A DNA stretch of 27,440 bases from G963674685 sp964591275 (lineage in GTDB: Bacteria; Lernaellota; Lernaellaia; JACKCT01): contig CAZQAE010000068.1 of NCBI GenBank assembly GCA_964591275.1, positions 1-27,440 on the forward strand. Reading direction: 5' to 3'. This document shows positions 8,601 to 15,489 of the stretch, in pieces (position 1 is the first letter of the stretch; each line of letters begins with the position of its first letter). The position numbers were made by a program, and so were the translations under genes. The notes below the pieces were generated by a model, which made no database searches, was not told the origin of the DNA, and was given only the letters and a program-made list of their open reading frames with translations.

Positions 8601-8636
8601 CCACATGAAATACGTCGATCTTCTACACAAAATTGA
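5607..8636 (+). CDS. Module A giant lipoprotein (~1000 residues, family unrecognised)
   Basis: The 1009-residue protein begins with a lipoprotein signal peptide and lipobox LIGC (C26), so it is exported and lipidated. It is homologous over its whole length to the products at 9764-12754 and 15490-18456. Shared landmarks in order are ALSSNFTTTGIPIERF, an LHGRDGSP-like GRDGSPMEAIE, C-S-R-SGFPTQLILPP, PPIDGGGDV, FSTSCKPGSNFLVGD, GTANRFGHFSP, GVVRPGFPVLT, ASPNRFGFHFNAGPNGDLPG, GGMIFPNVEADVTWKV, ANRLGIVRAK, IMPGQVLDQDSLDD and DSLRL-x5-LYNYE. The segments around TANRFGHF and ANRLGIVR look like two copies of one beta-sandwich domain. No haem site, catalytic triad or named enzyme motif was found, so the function is unknown. 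It begins before the cytochrome stop (translational coupling) and probably forms a complex with it. Its codon use is AT-rich, unlike copies B and C. Confidence 0.8.
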   Translation: MVILGLFGRRLLSVSFLLLSLTLIGCTETPRDSNQIVMQSTIPPFPWSFTANYCHQKLQVEPGGTWELGYHAIVDLRKYMPKYGTFTEIIVAVAGYLKHDKEGFWHAGPGTYALSSNFTTTGIPIERFVDWPRLRLIHGRDGSPMEAIERFSLSPDTDFAKTQHFSGRLTINIPVDISEGYYEPRVMIFVKVKDLEYPLLLENFGTSPNSQNEQVLPLIKIGHPDTPRIPWTILARKYYRGQAGTLPIEEQGRVGICSRSGFPTQLILPPGQYIIQPTQPSFFPQSSLPPIDGGGDVPPMKLNHHLRFKHGQVSCSISGPTGSADLGTTEIVDQKDIGLQLQNHGFWSDLRTTGNYQIKLSGRMYDRYDRLFDGGGTYLVRIALPLSFSTSCKPGSNFLVGDRYPPKVNINPPFPADVKVTVDYFPNSQMNRKKTWVAHGTANRFGHFSPHNPSLLEFSEPGEYKSHIVAQYVDRQGNLWTGEQVSAGVIAPHNSAITLHGTRSFPYNLAIDKKHFGGVKQFKDRLEQNLSFFPVKPVLLPDPFPPYNYHDTLFIPANGFNESLIGTMMSMEVKEEKLSKRLQKEYKLSSLLPPPIHQLVKNRWTYLRNVFQIAVDSPGWFPADRDNADELPILPLNNDQLHPFAFPSNNWLDAYLYLGVVRPGFPVLTTVKQSDAIGLYWRASPNRFGFHFNAGPNGDLPGDVYRLQAGAVLLDHESGRNIYDAYGVSIVAVSSDGTPTSILPPGIQPLMTFGGREHWIFLGTDTHDALEQGESIALGGMIFPNVEADVTWKVTTPSGQLIVMEAQANRLGIVRAKTLIKTLEAGIYRINVQVDYNGIQGDIVGTPDGTYWNCVLPSDHRNLMKTNIPAVSWVNPIQGINLQINWPEHLEHVKLHYGVIMPGQVLDQDSLDDLGNHWTYRFRPVQFASQFSNLDVRNFGNGDWGMADTVVFQVFLEGKDGEKSVYDSLRLILRNNKLYNYEQLMPTNSNDSFASATHPHEIRRSSTQN

Positions 8637-8653
8637 TCGCCGCATTCGATACC

Positions 8654-8683
8654 TTGCCTCCCGTCGATAAGCTGTGCTATCCT
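8654..8683 (+). promoter_or_regulatory. Candidate promoter of the PPC-like gene
   Basis: TTGCCT (8654-8659) and TATCCT (8678-8683) are separated by 18 bases, about 70 bases before the GTG start at 8754. It suggests this gene can be expressed apart from module A. The match is moderate. Confidence 0.3.
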
Positions 8684-8707
8684 TTTTGTTTGAAAATAGT
8701 CCGTTTA

Positions 8708-8724
8708 AGCGTGTTTTTCACGCT
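8708..8724 (+). promoter_or_regulatory. Leader hairpin AGCGTG-TTTTT-CACGCT
   Basis: A perfect 6-bp inverted repeat (8708-8713 and 8719-8724) with a five-T loop lies between the candidate promoter and the ribosome binding site GGAGAG (8741-8746). No U-tract follows, so an intrinsic terminator is unlikely. An operator or an mRNA leader structure is possible. Confidence 0.3.
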
Positions 8725-8753
8725 GTCCGTGCAATACCCAGGAGAGATACTCC

Positions 8754-9752
8754 GTGAAAAGTTGGAAATTACTGGCATTACTGATTTTGATCGCCATTGT
8801 GGTGTTCGTCGCCTGGCGGTTCATGCAGTCAGCAACTCCCCCGACGACTGTTCCAAACCAGACATCCCTCTACCCTCAACCTGCAACCCCCAAAGCGACT
8901 GTTGCAGATCAGACATCCCTATACATTAAACTCATCGGCTCCTGGTTCGTGCATTACTCGAAGGAACCATACGCCAGGCTCGACGTGACTTTCGACGATC
9001 AAACCAACAGTGGCATTGCCTCGGCCATCGCCGATCTGAGCGGACCCTCTCATGTGTATAAAGAAATCGAACTGGCGCACAAACCCTGGGAAACCGAATG
9101 GGAAAACGAGTATGGCACGGAATGCAAATTCCTGCCATCTACGCCGGAAGGCGGCATCTGGTGGGTATCGCGGGTTAAAGTGACGGCCAGCGATGGAAGT
9201 TGGAGCGAATACTACGCAGATAATCCGTATGGATCGTTCCGTCATGATTATCAAGCCGCCAATGGTACTAGCGGGCAACGCCTGGAAAGCAACGCATGGA
9301 TCGGCGCACTTTACATAACCGAAACGGATTCGCCCCACCCACTGGTCTACATCAATACCTTCCCTTCCGAAGAGGCTTACAAAGTCGACATGACCATGCG
9401 CATCTACCGTGTCGGCGACACCCAGCGCTGGATCGCCACCAATGACGAACCGGATGCACAAAACTTTTTCCCGCGAATCGCCATCCCCCTGATCCCTGGC
9501 GAACAGTATTACATTCACCTCAACAGCCGGCAAAGCCAACCGGGGCCGTATTCCATTGTCATTTCCAACTCCAGCTTCCAGAGCGGCAGTACACAGACTA
9601 CCCCGCACCAACCAGACTCCTACGAAATCGACGATACGCCCGAGCAAGCCAGCCCCATTGCTTTGAATGAAATTCAACGGCGGACCATCGCATCCGACAA
9701 CGGTCGCTCCGGTGACGTAGATTGGTTGTTGTTTACCTTCCCGAAACAATAA
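8754..9752 (+). CDS. Exported/anchored protein with PPC-like C-terminus
   Basis: GTG 8754 follows GGAGAG at a good distance. The 332-residue product has one N-terminal TM/signal-anchor segment (about 5-22) and a short T/P/Q-rich linker with a 17-residue tandem duplication. A domain follows that opens with IGSWFVHYS and contains GGIWWVSRVKV. Residues from about 240 to 290 (RIAIPLIPGEQYYIHL, then GPYSIVIS) look like the last strands of a PPC-type domain. The protein ends with PDSYEIDDTPEQA...GDVDWLLFTF, which is the opening of a PPC domain, and stops there. It is homologous to the 14535-15473 product, which follows module C in the same order. This gene is GC-rich although it lies just downstream of AT-rich module A. 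A binding or scaffolding role for the module is inferred, and no enzyme motif is visible. Confidence 0.75.
   Translation: MKSWKLLALLILIAIVVFVAWRFMQSATPPTTVPNQTSLYPQPATPKATVADQTSLYIKLIGSWFVHYSKEPYARLDVTFDDQTNSGIASAIADLSGPSHVYKEIELAHKPWETEWENEYGTECKFLPSTPEGGIWWVSRVKVTASDGSWSEYYADNPYGSFRHDYQAANGTSGQRLESNAWIGALYITETDSPHPLVYINTFPSEEAYKVDMTMRIYRVGDTQRWIATNDEPDAQNFFPRIAIPLIPGEQYYIHLNSRQSQPGPYSIVISNSSFQSGSTQTTPHQPDSYEIDDTPEQASPIALNEIQRRTIASDNGRSGDVDWLLFTFPKQ
8845..8924 (+). repeat. Imperfect 51-base in-frame tandem duplication
   Basis: The stretch starting CGACTGTT at 8845 recurs at 8896 (period 51 bases, 17 codons) with only a few changes over about 29 bases. At protein level it gives TVPNQTSLY and TVADQTSLY in the linker after the TM segment. 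The copy in module C lacks it. Confidence 0.6.
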
Positions 9753-9762
9753 ATTGTTTTCG
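9742..9762. terminator. Imperfect hairpin between convergent gene ends
   Basis: CGAAACAAT (9742-9750) and ATTGTTTTCG (9753-9762) form an inverted repeat with one bulged base. It includes the stop codon of the plus-strand gene and ends just before that of the minus-strand gene (9764). It is AT-rich and weak, and it could serve both strands. Confidence 0.3.
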
Positions 9763-9763
9763 C

Positions 9764-12754
9764 TTAGTGAGGAGACCTTCCCGCGGCTTCGTGAGCGCTT
9801 CTCTGCATTAAGCCGCGGTAGTTGTAGAGCATGTTCTTGCGGATAAACAGACGTAGGGAATCAAATACTTTTTCGCCATCGCGCTCGCCTTGTAAAAAGA
9901 ATTGCATCACAACCGTTTCGGCCATTTGTAAATTGCCAAAACCAAAATTGACCACGTCGAAATTGGAAAATTGATTGGCGATTTGCATCGGTTCGAACGG
10001 GTATTCCCAATGATTTTCATTAATCTCAACCACACCACGGTCCAACACTTGCCCAGGCATGATGATGCCGAAATGCAATTGTACATTTCGTAAATCGTCA
10101 GGCCAGCTTAGCGGCACGCGGATCCCCTCCAGTGGATTGATCTTCTGAATTGACTTTCCATCCATCCGCAACAGCGGCTCGTTATTTTCAGGTACAGCGC
10201 AATGCCAGAACAGCCCGTCCGGCGTGCCAACAATGTCGCCCTGAAGATCTTCGTAACGCACATCAACCTTCACCCAGTACAGCCCTGGCTCATCGACCGG
10301 AATAATCGATTTCCCGCGAGCGATGCCAAGGCGATTGGCTATGGCGCTGACAACGACAATTTCGCCGGACGGTTTGGTAACCGTCCAGGTGACATCGGCT
10401 TCTACCGCTGGAAAAACCATGCCGCCCATCCCCATCATCTCGCCGACTTCCAACGTGTCGTGCGGATCGAGCGCCAGGAAAATCTTCTGCTCGCGACCGT
10501 TCAACCGCACCAGCGCCCGTTCGCCGGGGCCCAGGATCGATGAGGAGTTGGCTTCGCCGTCCGGCGCCTGCACGGCAATCGATGCGCCATAGACATCGTA
10601 ATAGTTTTTACCGCTCTCCAGATCGCGCAGCACTGCCCCCGCCTGAATACGGTAGACATCGCCGGGCAGGTCGCCATTGCCGCCGGTATTAAAGTGGAAG
10701 CCGTAACGATTTGGACTGGCGAGCCAATACAAACCCACTGCCTCGGTCTGGAAAATCGACGTCATCACAGGGAAACCGGGACGTACGACGCCCAATGTCA
10801 AATACGCCTCGACTATCTTTTTGTCGGGGAACGCGGCGGGGTGATAGCCGTCCGCCCCCACCGGCAACAGTGGCATTTCGTCGGTTCGACCCGTGGTGGC
10901 GTCAAACCATGCAAAGCTGTCGGTGGAAATTTGCACCACGTTTTTCAAATACTCCCACTTGCCTACGATGGGATGTGTCCAGGCAGGCGAGGCAATCGAA
11001 TCTTCCCGGTAGGCTTCGATCAGCTTGGCCGCCAAGTCCAAATCGCGCAATTCCATCGAGAGGTGCGGCTCAATGATATTTTCTTCCGAAAAGTTTGACG
11101 GAATAAAGAGCGTGTCCTGCGGATAATAGGGCGCGAAAGGATCCTGTAGCACATATGGAGTTTCCGGCATGATCGAGAAGGCGATATTCAGTCGATTGGT
11201 GTAGCGTCGCACCGCTCCGTGCCGCGATTCGCCGCGACGATTGTTGTATGGGAAACTGTGGGTGCCGTGCAACACGAGCATCGGCTCTTGCGCGGCAATG
11301 ACCCCGGTGGACACCTGCTGACCCAACCACAGGCGACCCCCGGCATCGTTATAGCGTGAGGTTACTCGGCTGGCATATTCACCCGGCTCGTTGAAAACCA
11401 TCGCTCCCTGCCCATAGGGGATGAAATGGCCAAAGCGATTGGCCGTGCCCTTGCCGACCCACGTTTGTTTGCGTTTCGGATCGGAATCGGGCCAATACTC
11501 CACTTGGACTTCCACCTCGGCGGGAAACGGCGGAATCAGGTTGACTTTACCCGGATAGGCATCGCCCACCAGAAAGTTGCATCCCGGTTTACAAGACGTG
11601 GAAAAGGTCATGGGATAAGCAATGGAAACCGGGTAATCGCCGCCTCCGAGGAACGTGCGTCCGAACAGATCTTTGATTTCCCCCGACAGGTGCAACACGT
11701 AGTCGCCCGTTTGTGTTAGATCAACTTTGAATCCACCGTCGGCCAGCCACGGTCCGCGTGTACTTCGTCCGCGAAATTCCTTGCGTCCGAAGTCCCGCTT
11801 GCCATTTTTCCCCAATAACGTGCACGTGGCATAGCCGCTATCGTAGCGCAAATAACTTTCGTGTTCTTCCGGAATCACTGCTAGACCTCCGTCGACGGGA
11901 GGCAGATGTCGGCGCGGAAAAACAAAAGGGAAGCCCGGATTAATAATGTAGTGTTTAGGAGGCAGAATCAGATTTGATGGAAATCCAGAGCGACCGCAGA
12001 GAGCGGCGTGACCTCGATACTGCTCAGGCAACGATCCAGCCCGGCCCATTATCTGGACTTCCGAAAGGACGGACCATGGTAGATTGGGCGTCGCCGGCTC
12101 GCCGATTTGTATCAATGGCAAAGATGGTGGTCTAAATTCATCGTTCCATTCATATCCGAAAATCGACAGATGAACTGGATTCTTCACACCGGCAACTTGC
12201 ACGAAAGCATACAGACTGACTTCGTAAAATCCGGCTGGAGTGTCGACTGGAAAACCAAGCTCGACTTGTCCGTGTACTTCATGTTTTTTTGCCAGATCGT
12301 CAGCCAGTAATGGGAAACTCTGCACTGCCTCAATCGGGCTGCCGTCCTTACCGTGTAGGGTGCGTAGCTTCGGCCACCCATCCCAACGCTCGATCGGCAT
12401 TCCCGCAGTTGTAAAATTCGACGATAGCGCGAAAGTCGAAGCGCCCGAACGGTAAAAACCCTCATCATCATAGCGCCGTTCGGCAATTACACCGACAACC
12501 AAGTGTGTAAACAAGCCGTAGCGTTTGTCGTAGCCACGCAAATCGACATTCAAATCGTAAGGAATCGTCAGTGCCTGCCCCGGCTGCAACGCGAAACCCG
12601 GCGATAATTCGCCGATCCGCGCCTGCCAGGAAAATGGCTCAGCATACGAAGAAACCACGATGTTGTTGCCATCGGTGAAATCATTCGTTTCGTCACAACC
12701 AGTCATCGCCGAAATAGCTGTCAGCAACAACAAAATGATGCGAACACGGGTCAT
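9764..12754 (-). CDS. Module B giant lipoprotein (~1000 residues, family unrecognised)
   Basis: The 996-residue protein has a signal peptide and lipobox MTGC (C20). Positions of the family landmarks are SSNFTTAGMPIERWDGWP (111-128), LHGKDGSPIEA (133-143), CGRSGFPSNLILPP (253-266), LPPVDGG (284-290), FSTSCKPGCNFLVGD (384-398), GTANRFGHF (436-444), EPGEY (456-460), GVVRPGFPVMTS (655-666), PNRYGFHFNTGGNGDLPGD (681-699), GGMVFPAVEADVTW (777-790), ANRLGIAR (806-813) and IMPGQVLDR (898-906). Regions 393-485 and 770-855 share a P-x-V-x-A-x-V pattern, an ANR-F/L-G motif, then EPG-x-Y and Y-x-D, so they look like a duplicated domain. This copy has an extra cysteine in SCKPGC. ATG 12754 overlaps the cytochrome stop as ATGA, with GGAAGAA (12760-12766) five bases upstream. 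The cellular role is unknown. It is likely a partner of the cytochrome. Confidence 0.8.
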   Translation of the reverse strand: MTRVRIILLLLTAISAMTGCDETNDFTDGNNIVVSSYAEPFSWQARIGELSPGFALQPGQALTIPYDLNVDLRGYDKRYGLFTHLVVGVIAERRYDDEGFYRSGASTFALSSNFTTAGMPIERWDGWPKLRTLHGKDGSPIEAVQSFPLLADDLAKKHEVHGQVELGFPVDTPAGFYEVSLYAFVQVAGVKNPVHLSIFGYEWNDEFRPPSLPLIQIGEPATPNLPWSVLSEVQIMGRAGSLPEQYRGHAALCGRSGFPSNLILPPKHYIINPGFPFVFPRRHLPPVDGGLAVIPEEHESYLRYDSGYATCTLLGKNGKRDFGRKEFRGRSTRGPWLADGGFKVDLTQTGDYVLHLSGEIKDLFGRTFLGGGDYPVSIAYPMTFSTSCKPGCNFLVGDAYPGKVNLIPPFPAEVEVQVEYWPDSDPKRKQTWVGKGTANRFGHFIPYGQGAMVFNEPGEYASRVTSRYNDAGGRLWLGQQVSTGVIAAQEPMLVLHGTHSFPYNNRRGESRHGAVRRYTNRLNIAFSIMPETPYVLQDPFAPYYPQDTLFIPSNFSEENIIEPHLSMELRDLDLAAKLIEAYREDSIASPAWTHPIVGKWEYLKNVVQISTDSFAWFDATTGRTDEMPLLPVGADGYHPAAFPDKKIVEAYLTLGVVRPGFPVMTSIFQTEAVGLYWLASPNRYGFHFNTGGNGDLPGDVYRIQAGAVLRDLESGKNYYDVYGASIAVQAPDGEANSSSILGPGERALVRLNGREQKIFLALDPHDTLEVGEMMGMGGMVFPAVEADVTWTVTKPSGEIVVVSAIANRLGIARGKSIIPVDEPGLYWVKVDVRYEDLQGDIVGTPDGLFWHCAVPENNEPLLRMDGKSIQKINPLEGIRVPLSWPDDLRNVQLHFGIIMPGQVLDRGVVEINENHWEYPFEPMQIANQFSNFDVVNFGFGNLQMAETVVMQFFLQGERDGEKVFDSLRLFIRKNMLYNYRGLMQRSAHEAAGRSPH

Positions 12755-14073
12755 GGTATTTCTTCCAAAGGCATCGGCCGATCATGCGGAAATAACTTTT
12801 TCACCAACTGCGGTTTGGAAATTACATTTCGCCAGGTATTTGCCACCCAAAACGTTTGTTCCTCAGTGAGCGGCGTTGGCATTTTTTGATTCATCCTCCG
12901 TACCATTTGCAGTGTTTTTTCCAGCTTACTGTTTCGGAAACGATCGGCCTGCCGTGAAAAAGAATGGCAGCGCGTACAGATCTGACCAACACGGCTGTAA
13001 GCAGCGTAGGTTTCGGCATCCAAGCCCAGCGTAGCACCTGGCTCGCCAAAAGCATCGCTTAGGTAAGCAACTACTTGGTCGCGTACATCTTTTCGATAAT
13101 ACCAGGGCGACCAACGGGCATGGCGTGCGACAATTACTTTCCAGTCCTGTGGGTCCCGATTCTCCCATGAGAGATACGATGCCAAATGACATCGCTGACA
13201 TCGCGTACGGAATGTCCATCGGTCGGAGAACGAACGCATTCCGGTCAGAAAAGCGATGACGTCCTGCTTGCCCTGTTCATCGATGGGGGCGTTTTCCTTT
13301 TCTTTCATTTTCGTCAATGTACGTTCCCATTCGACCGGCGTCTTGTTAAAATACAATGGTCGGGCGCGTGCATGGCAATACTGACAATTTTTCTCGTAAA
13401 TCCCGCGACCGGGTTTTGTGTAAACCCGCGAAGCACGCAGCCCGGTCAACGCAAATATAGGCAGCAAGGCGACAACCGCTAACAAGGAGATACCACGCAG
13501 AATATAGCGCCGCCATTGTGGTTTTTCCGTTGCCAGATCAGGACGAGCAAGACTAAAACCAACCAGCAGCACGCCCAGTAGCGCCAGCATGGCGCAAATG
13601 TACGGTGGACTTTCATTGATGATTGTCGTCATCGTTGGAGTAATTTCGTGGTACCACTCGATCCACCAGAACGTTTCCACCGACAACCACATAGCGACAC
13701 CGGTACCAGCCGGCACAACGAAACCGAGGTATAAAGCAAAAGCGGCGAAAGTAATCGACACTCGGCCCGGACGCGACAATCCGGCTAACGGGTGCGTGTA
13801 ATCGCCGAAACGGTGTAGCAGGCGATAAAGCAGGGCCGCAAAAAAGAGCGTCGCCAACGGCAAAGCGCCATACTGAATGAAAAACCTTCCCCAATGCAGC
13901 AGCGGTTCCCGGATTCGCAAACCTTCGTGCACATGGACGTAAATCGTTTCGAAATCCAACGCCAGTATACGCAATAAGGGCCACACAAGAGCAAAGTACA
14001 AACCGATTGCCACAGGCCATATCCACAATTGCGATTTTCTGCGTGAAGCGGCGTTTGTTTCGTTCGTCGTCAT
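12751..14073 (-). CDS. Module B five-TM triheme cytochrome c
   Basis: The 440-residue protein has hydrophobic helices near 16-36, 66-84, 105-131, 156-174 and 192-211, with the conserved WLSVETFWWIEWY segment (129-141). Three haem-c sites follow: CQYCH (230-234), CQRCH (292-296) and CTRCH (366-370). M279 in GMRSF and M394/M398 in RRMNQKMP are probable haem ligands for domains 1 and 3. Domain 2 carries ARWSPWYY (319-326) and shows no methionine shared by the three copies. A conserved TP-x-EW motif (245-249) follows site 1. The C-terminus ends LFPHDRPMPLEEIP and lacks the final LPW of the other copies. No histidine in the TM region is conserved among the copies, so haem b binding is not supported. 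The gene is first in its operon, and its ribosome binding site is weak. Confidence 0.85.
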   Translation of the reverse strand: MTTNETNAASRRKSQLWIWPVAIGLYFALVWPLLRILALDFETIYVHVHEGLRIREPLLHWGRFFIQYGALPLATLFFAALLYRLLHRFGDYTHPLAGLSRPGRVSITFAAFALYLGFVVPAGTGVAMWLSVETFWWIEWYHEITPTMTTIINESPPYICAMLALLGVLLVGFSLARPDLATEKPQWRRYILRGISLLAVVALLPIFALTGLRASRVYTKPGRGIYEKNCQYCHARARPLYFNKTPVEWERTLTKMKEKENAPIDEQGKQDVIAFLTGMRSFSDRWTFRTRCQRCHLASYLSWENRDPQDWKVIVARHARWSPWYYRKDVRDQVVAYLSDAFGEPGATLGLDAETYAAYSRVGQICTRCHSFSRQADRFRNSKLEKTLQMVRRMNQKMPTPLTEEQTFWVANTWRNVISKPQLVKKLFPHDRPMPLEEIP

Positions 14074-14321
14074 TTTTCTATATTGCTACTTTTCCGTCGC
14101 TTGTCCACATATGCAACGGCTTTTCAGGCATACTGCAATCCGTTGCCATTCAGTTTCCGGAGGCAGGCGGGCATAAACGCTTAATAATTACGGAGCACAT
14201 CATGGCATTACCAACCGCAACGCATGGAATACTTTGTTCCATTCCTCAGCAACAATGGTAGCGAATCTTTTGATGACACCATGGCATTCGGCAAGATCAT
14301 AGAACAATCTGGCGATTAATA

Positions 14322-14545
14322 TTATGTCAGTGGTGTGGCGTCGAATTGGATGGTCGCCTTGCCAGCGGAAATGCCATCGAGATTCACGAGCCGCAGCTTG
14401 GGATGAATCAATTCCCAATCCAAAACCATATTGGTGGTCAAACCCTCGCCTTCGGTTTCAACTCCAGGCTGCCGAGACACCCGGCGCCCAATATCAGAGC
14501 AAAAAGCATCAGCGTGAAGACGCCTGCGTGGAACTTAACTATCAT
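14322..14545 (-). pseudogene. Small lipoprotein-like gene broken by a one-base frameshift
   Basis: ATG 14545 overlaps the end of the PPC-like gene (stop at 14535). It opens with a signal sequence, MIVKFHAGVFTLMLFALILG then AGC (C23), but its frame closes after 35 residues at 14438. The next frame takes over near 14480 and reads on without a stop as EGEGLTTNMVLDWELIHPKL and further to TAA 14322-14324, ending QFDATPLT. Adding one base near the CCC/ACA at 14477-14482 would give a protein of about 74 residues. Either the gene is decaying or the base call is wrong. I recognise no family. The position suggests it was the last gene of the module C operon. Confidence 0.5.
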
Positions 14546-15473
14546 CTTTGTCTCCCGCCGTGAAACGGATCCAATCCACGTCTGCCATTGCGCCGTCAAA
14601 GGGCGACAAGGTTCGGCTTTGCGCTTCGAGCAGGGTAATCGGCTTCGCCTGCTGGAAAGTGTTGTCAGGCTCATAAGAATCGGGGCTTTGCACTTTCTTC
14701 ACGGACTCGGTTTCAAAATCCTTTCCCGATATAAAAATGCCGTAGCTGCCTGCATCGCCGCGCAGACTCAGCACCCTGATCAGGTAATCTTCACCCGGCG
14801 TCAACGGCAGCGCTATTTTTGGATAAATTTCCTCAACGTCGGGATCATCGCTTAGGGCGAACCAGTGCTTCGGATCGTCGGCCCGATAAACGTACATGAT
14901 CGGGTCGATGGGCTCTTCCCCATCGAGGGGATAGGTCGTGATTCGGTATATCGATTCGTCTTTCTCCGTAGCGTAGAAAGCGCCGATGAGCAGATGATTC
15001 TCCGTCAGGTCATACTCAGTTCCATCAGAGGATACGCATTGACTTAAATACCGGCCTTGCGGATTCTCGGCCACGTACTCGCATCGCTTTCCGCTTTTTG
15101 CGATGGCTTCAATGCGTGATACCCACCAGAGACCGCCAGAAAGTTTTTGGTCAAGGAAATCGCAGACCTTCTGCCATTCCCCATCCTTCGGATTATAGGA
15201 CAGCGCAATATCAAAAAATGTGCGTTGCGGTCCCGTCAGATCAGCCGTCACTCTCAATAGTTTTGATGCATCCATACCGGCGATCTCAACATCCAGGTAG
15301 GGATTCGGATCAGACAAATATTGCACGAACCAAGCTCCAGTGACGCATGGGATGTCCGCGGCCCCGATTTGCGCCTTATGACCTTTGTTGCCGAGTCGCC
15401 ATAAAACCAATGCGATAACGATTGTGATCGCCAGGGCGATTATCAGAAACGCTGGTTTTGCCCGATGGTTCAT
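14535..15473 (-). CDS. Exported/anchored protein with PPC-like C-terminus (module C)
   Basis: The 312-residue protein is a homologue of the 8754-9752 product. It has a TM/signal-anchor (about 7-25), then VTGAWFVQYLSDPNPYLDVE, GGLWWVSRIEAIA, a YPKIALPLTPGEDYLIRVLS segment and AGSYGIFISG. It ends PDSYEPDNTFQQAKPI...ADVDWIRFTAGDKDDS, the opening motif of a PPC domain with nothing after it. ATG 15473 is preferred over the earlier ATG at 15509, because GGGGA (15478-15482) precedes it and the signal-anchor then lies at the N-terminus as in the homologue. It begins 17 bases after the lipoprotein gene and must be co-transcribed with module C. It is probably an envelope accessory protein. Its ligand is unknown. 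Confidence 0.75.
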   Translation of the reverse strand: MNHRAKPAFLIIALAITIVIALVLWRLGNKGHKAQIGAADIPCVTGAWFVQYLSDPNPYLDVEIAGMDASKLLRVTADLTGPQRTFFDIALSYNPKDGEWQKVCDFLDQKLSGGLWWVSRIEAIAKSGKRCEYVAENPQGRYLSQCVSSDGTEYDLTENHLLIGAFYATEKDESIYRITTYPLDGEEPIDPIMYVYRADDPKHWFALSDDPDVEEIYPKIALPLTPGEDYLIRVLSLRGDAGSYGIFISGKDFETESVKKVQSPDSYEPDNTFQQAKPITLLEAQSRTLSPFDGAMADVDWIRFTAGDKDDS

Positions 15474-15489
15474 AAAATCCCCAAATGAA

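Larger units (their letters stand above)
2540..8636. other. AT-rich block covering the SUMF1 gene and module A
   Basis: Hand counts of single 60-base lines give about 43% GC at 5401 and 7201. Lines inside the paralogous modules at 10321, 16861 and 18901 give about 52-55%. Codon choice follows: A/T-ending codons dominate here and G/C-ending codons dominate in modules B and C, although the proteins are homologous. The change is abrupt at the end of the lipoprotein gene (8636), and the next 100 bases and the PPC-like gene are again GC-rich. No insertion sequence, integrase or direct repeat was seen at the edges. The boundaries are approximate. Confidence 0.6.

Noticed and set aside
8919..9749. 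Long minus-strand open frame opposite the PPC-like gene
   Set aside because: It is antisense to a protein with a clear signal-anchor, ribosome binding site and a homologue elsewhere in the window. Its own translation shows no domain.
12751..14073. Cytochrome b-type haem in the TM part of the cytochromes
   Set aside because: No histidine in the membrane segments is conserved among the three copies. Only the three CxxCH sites are supported.
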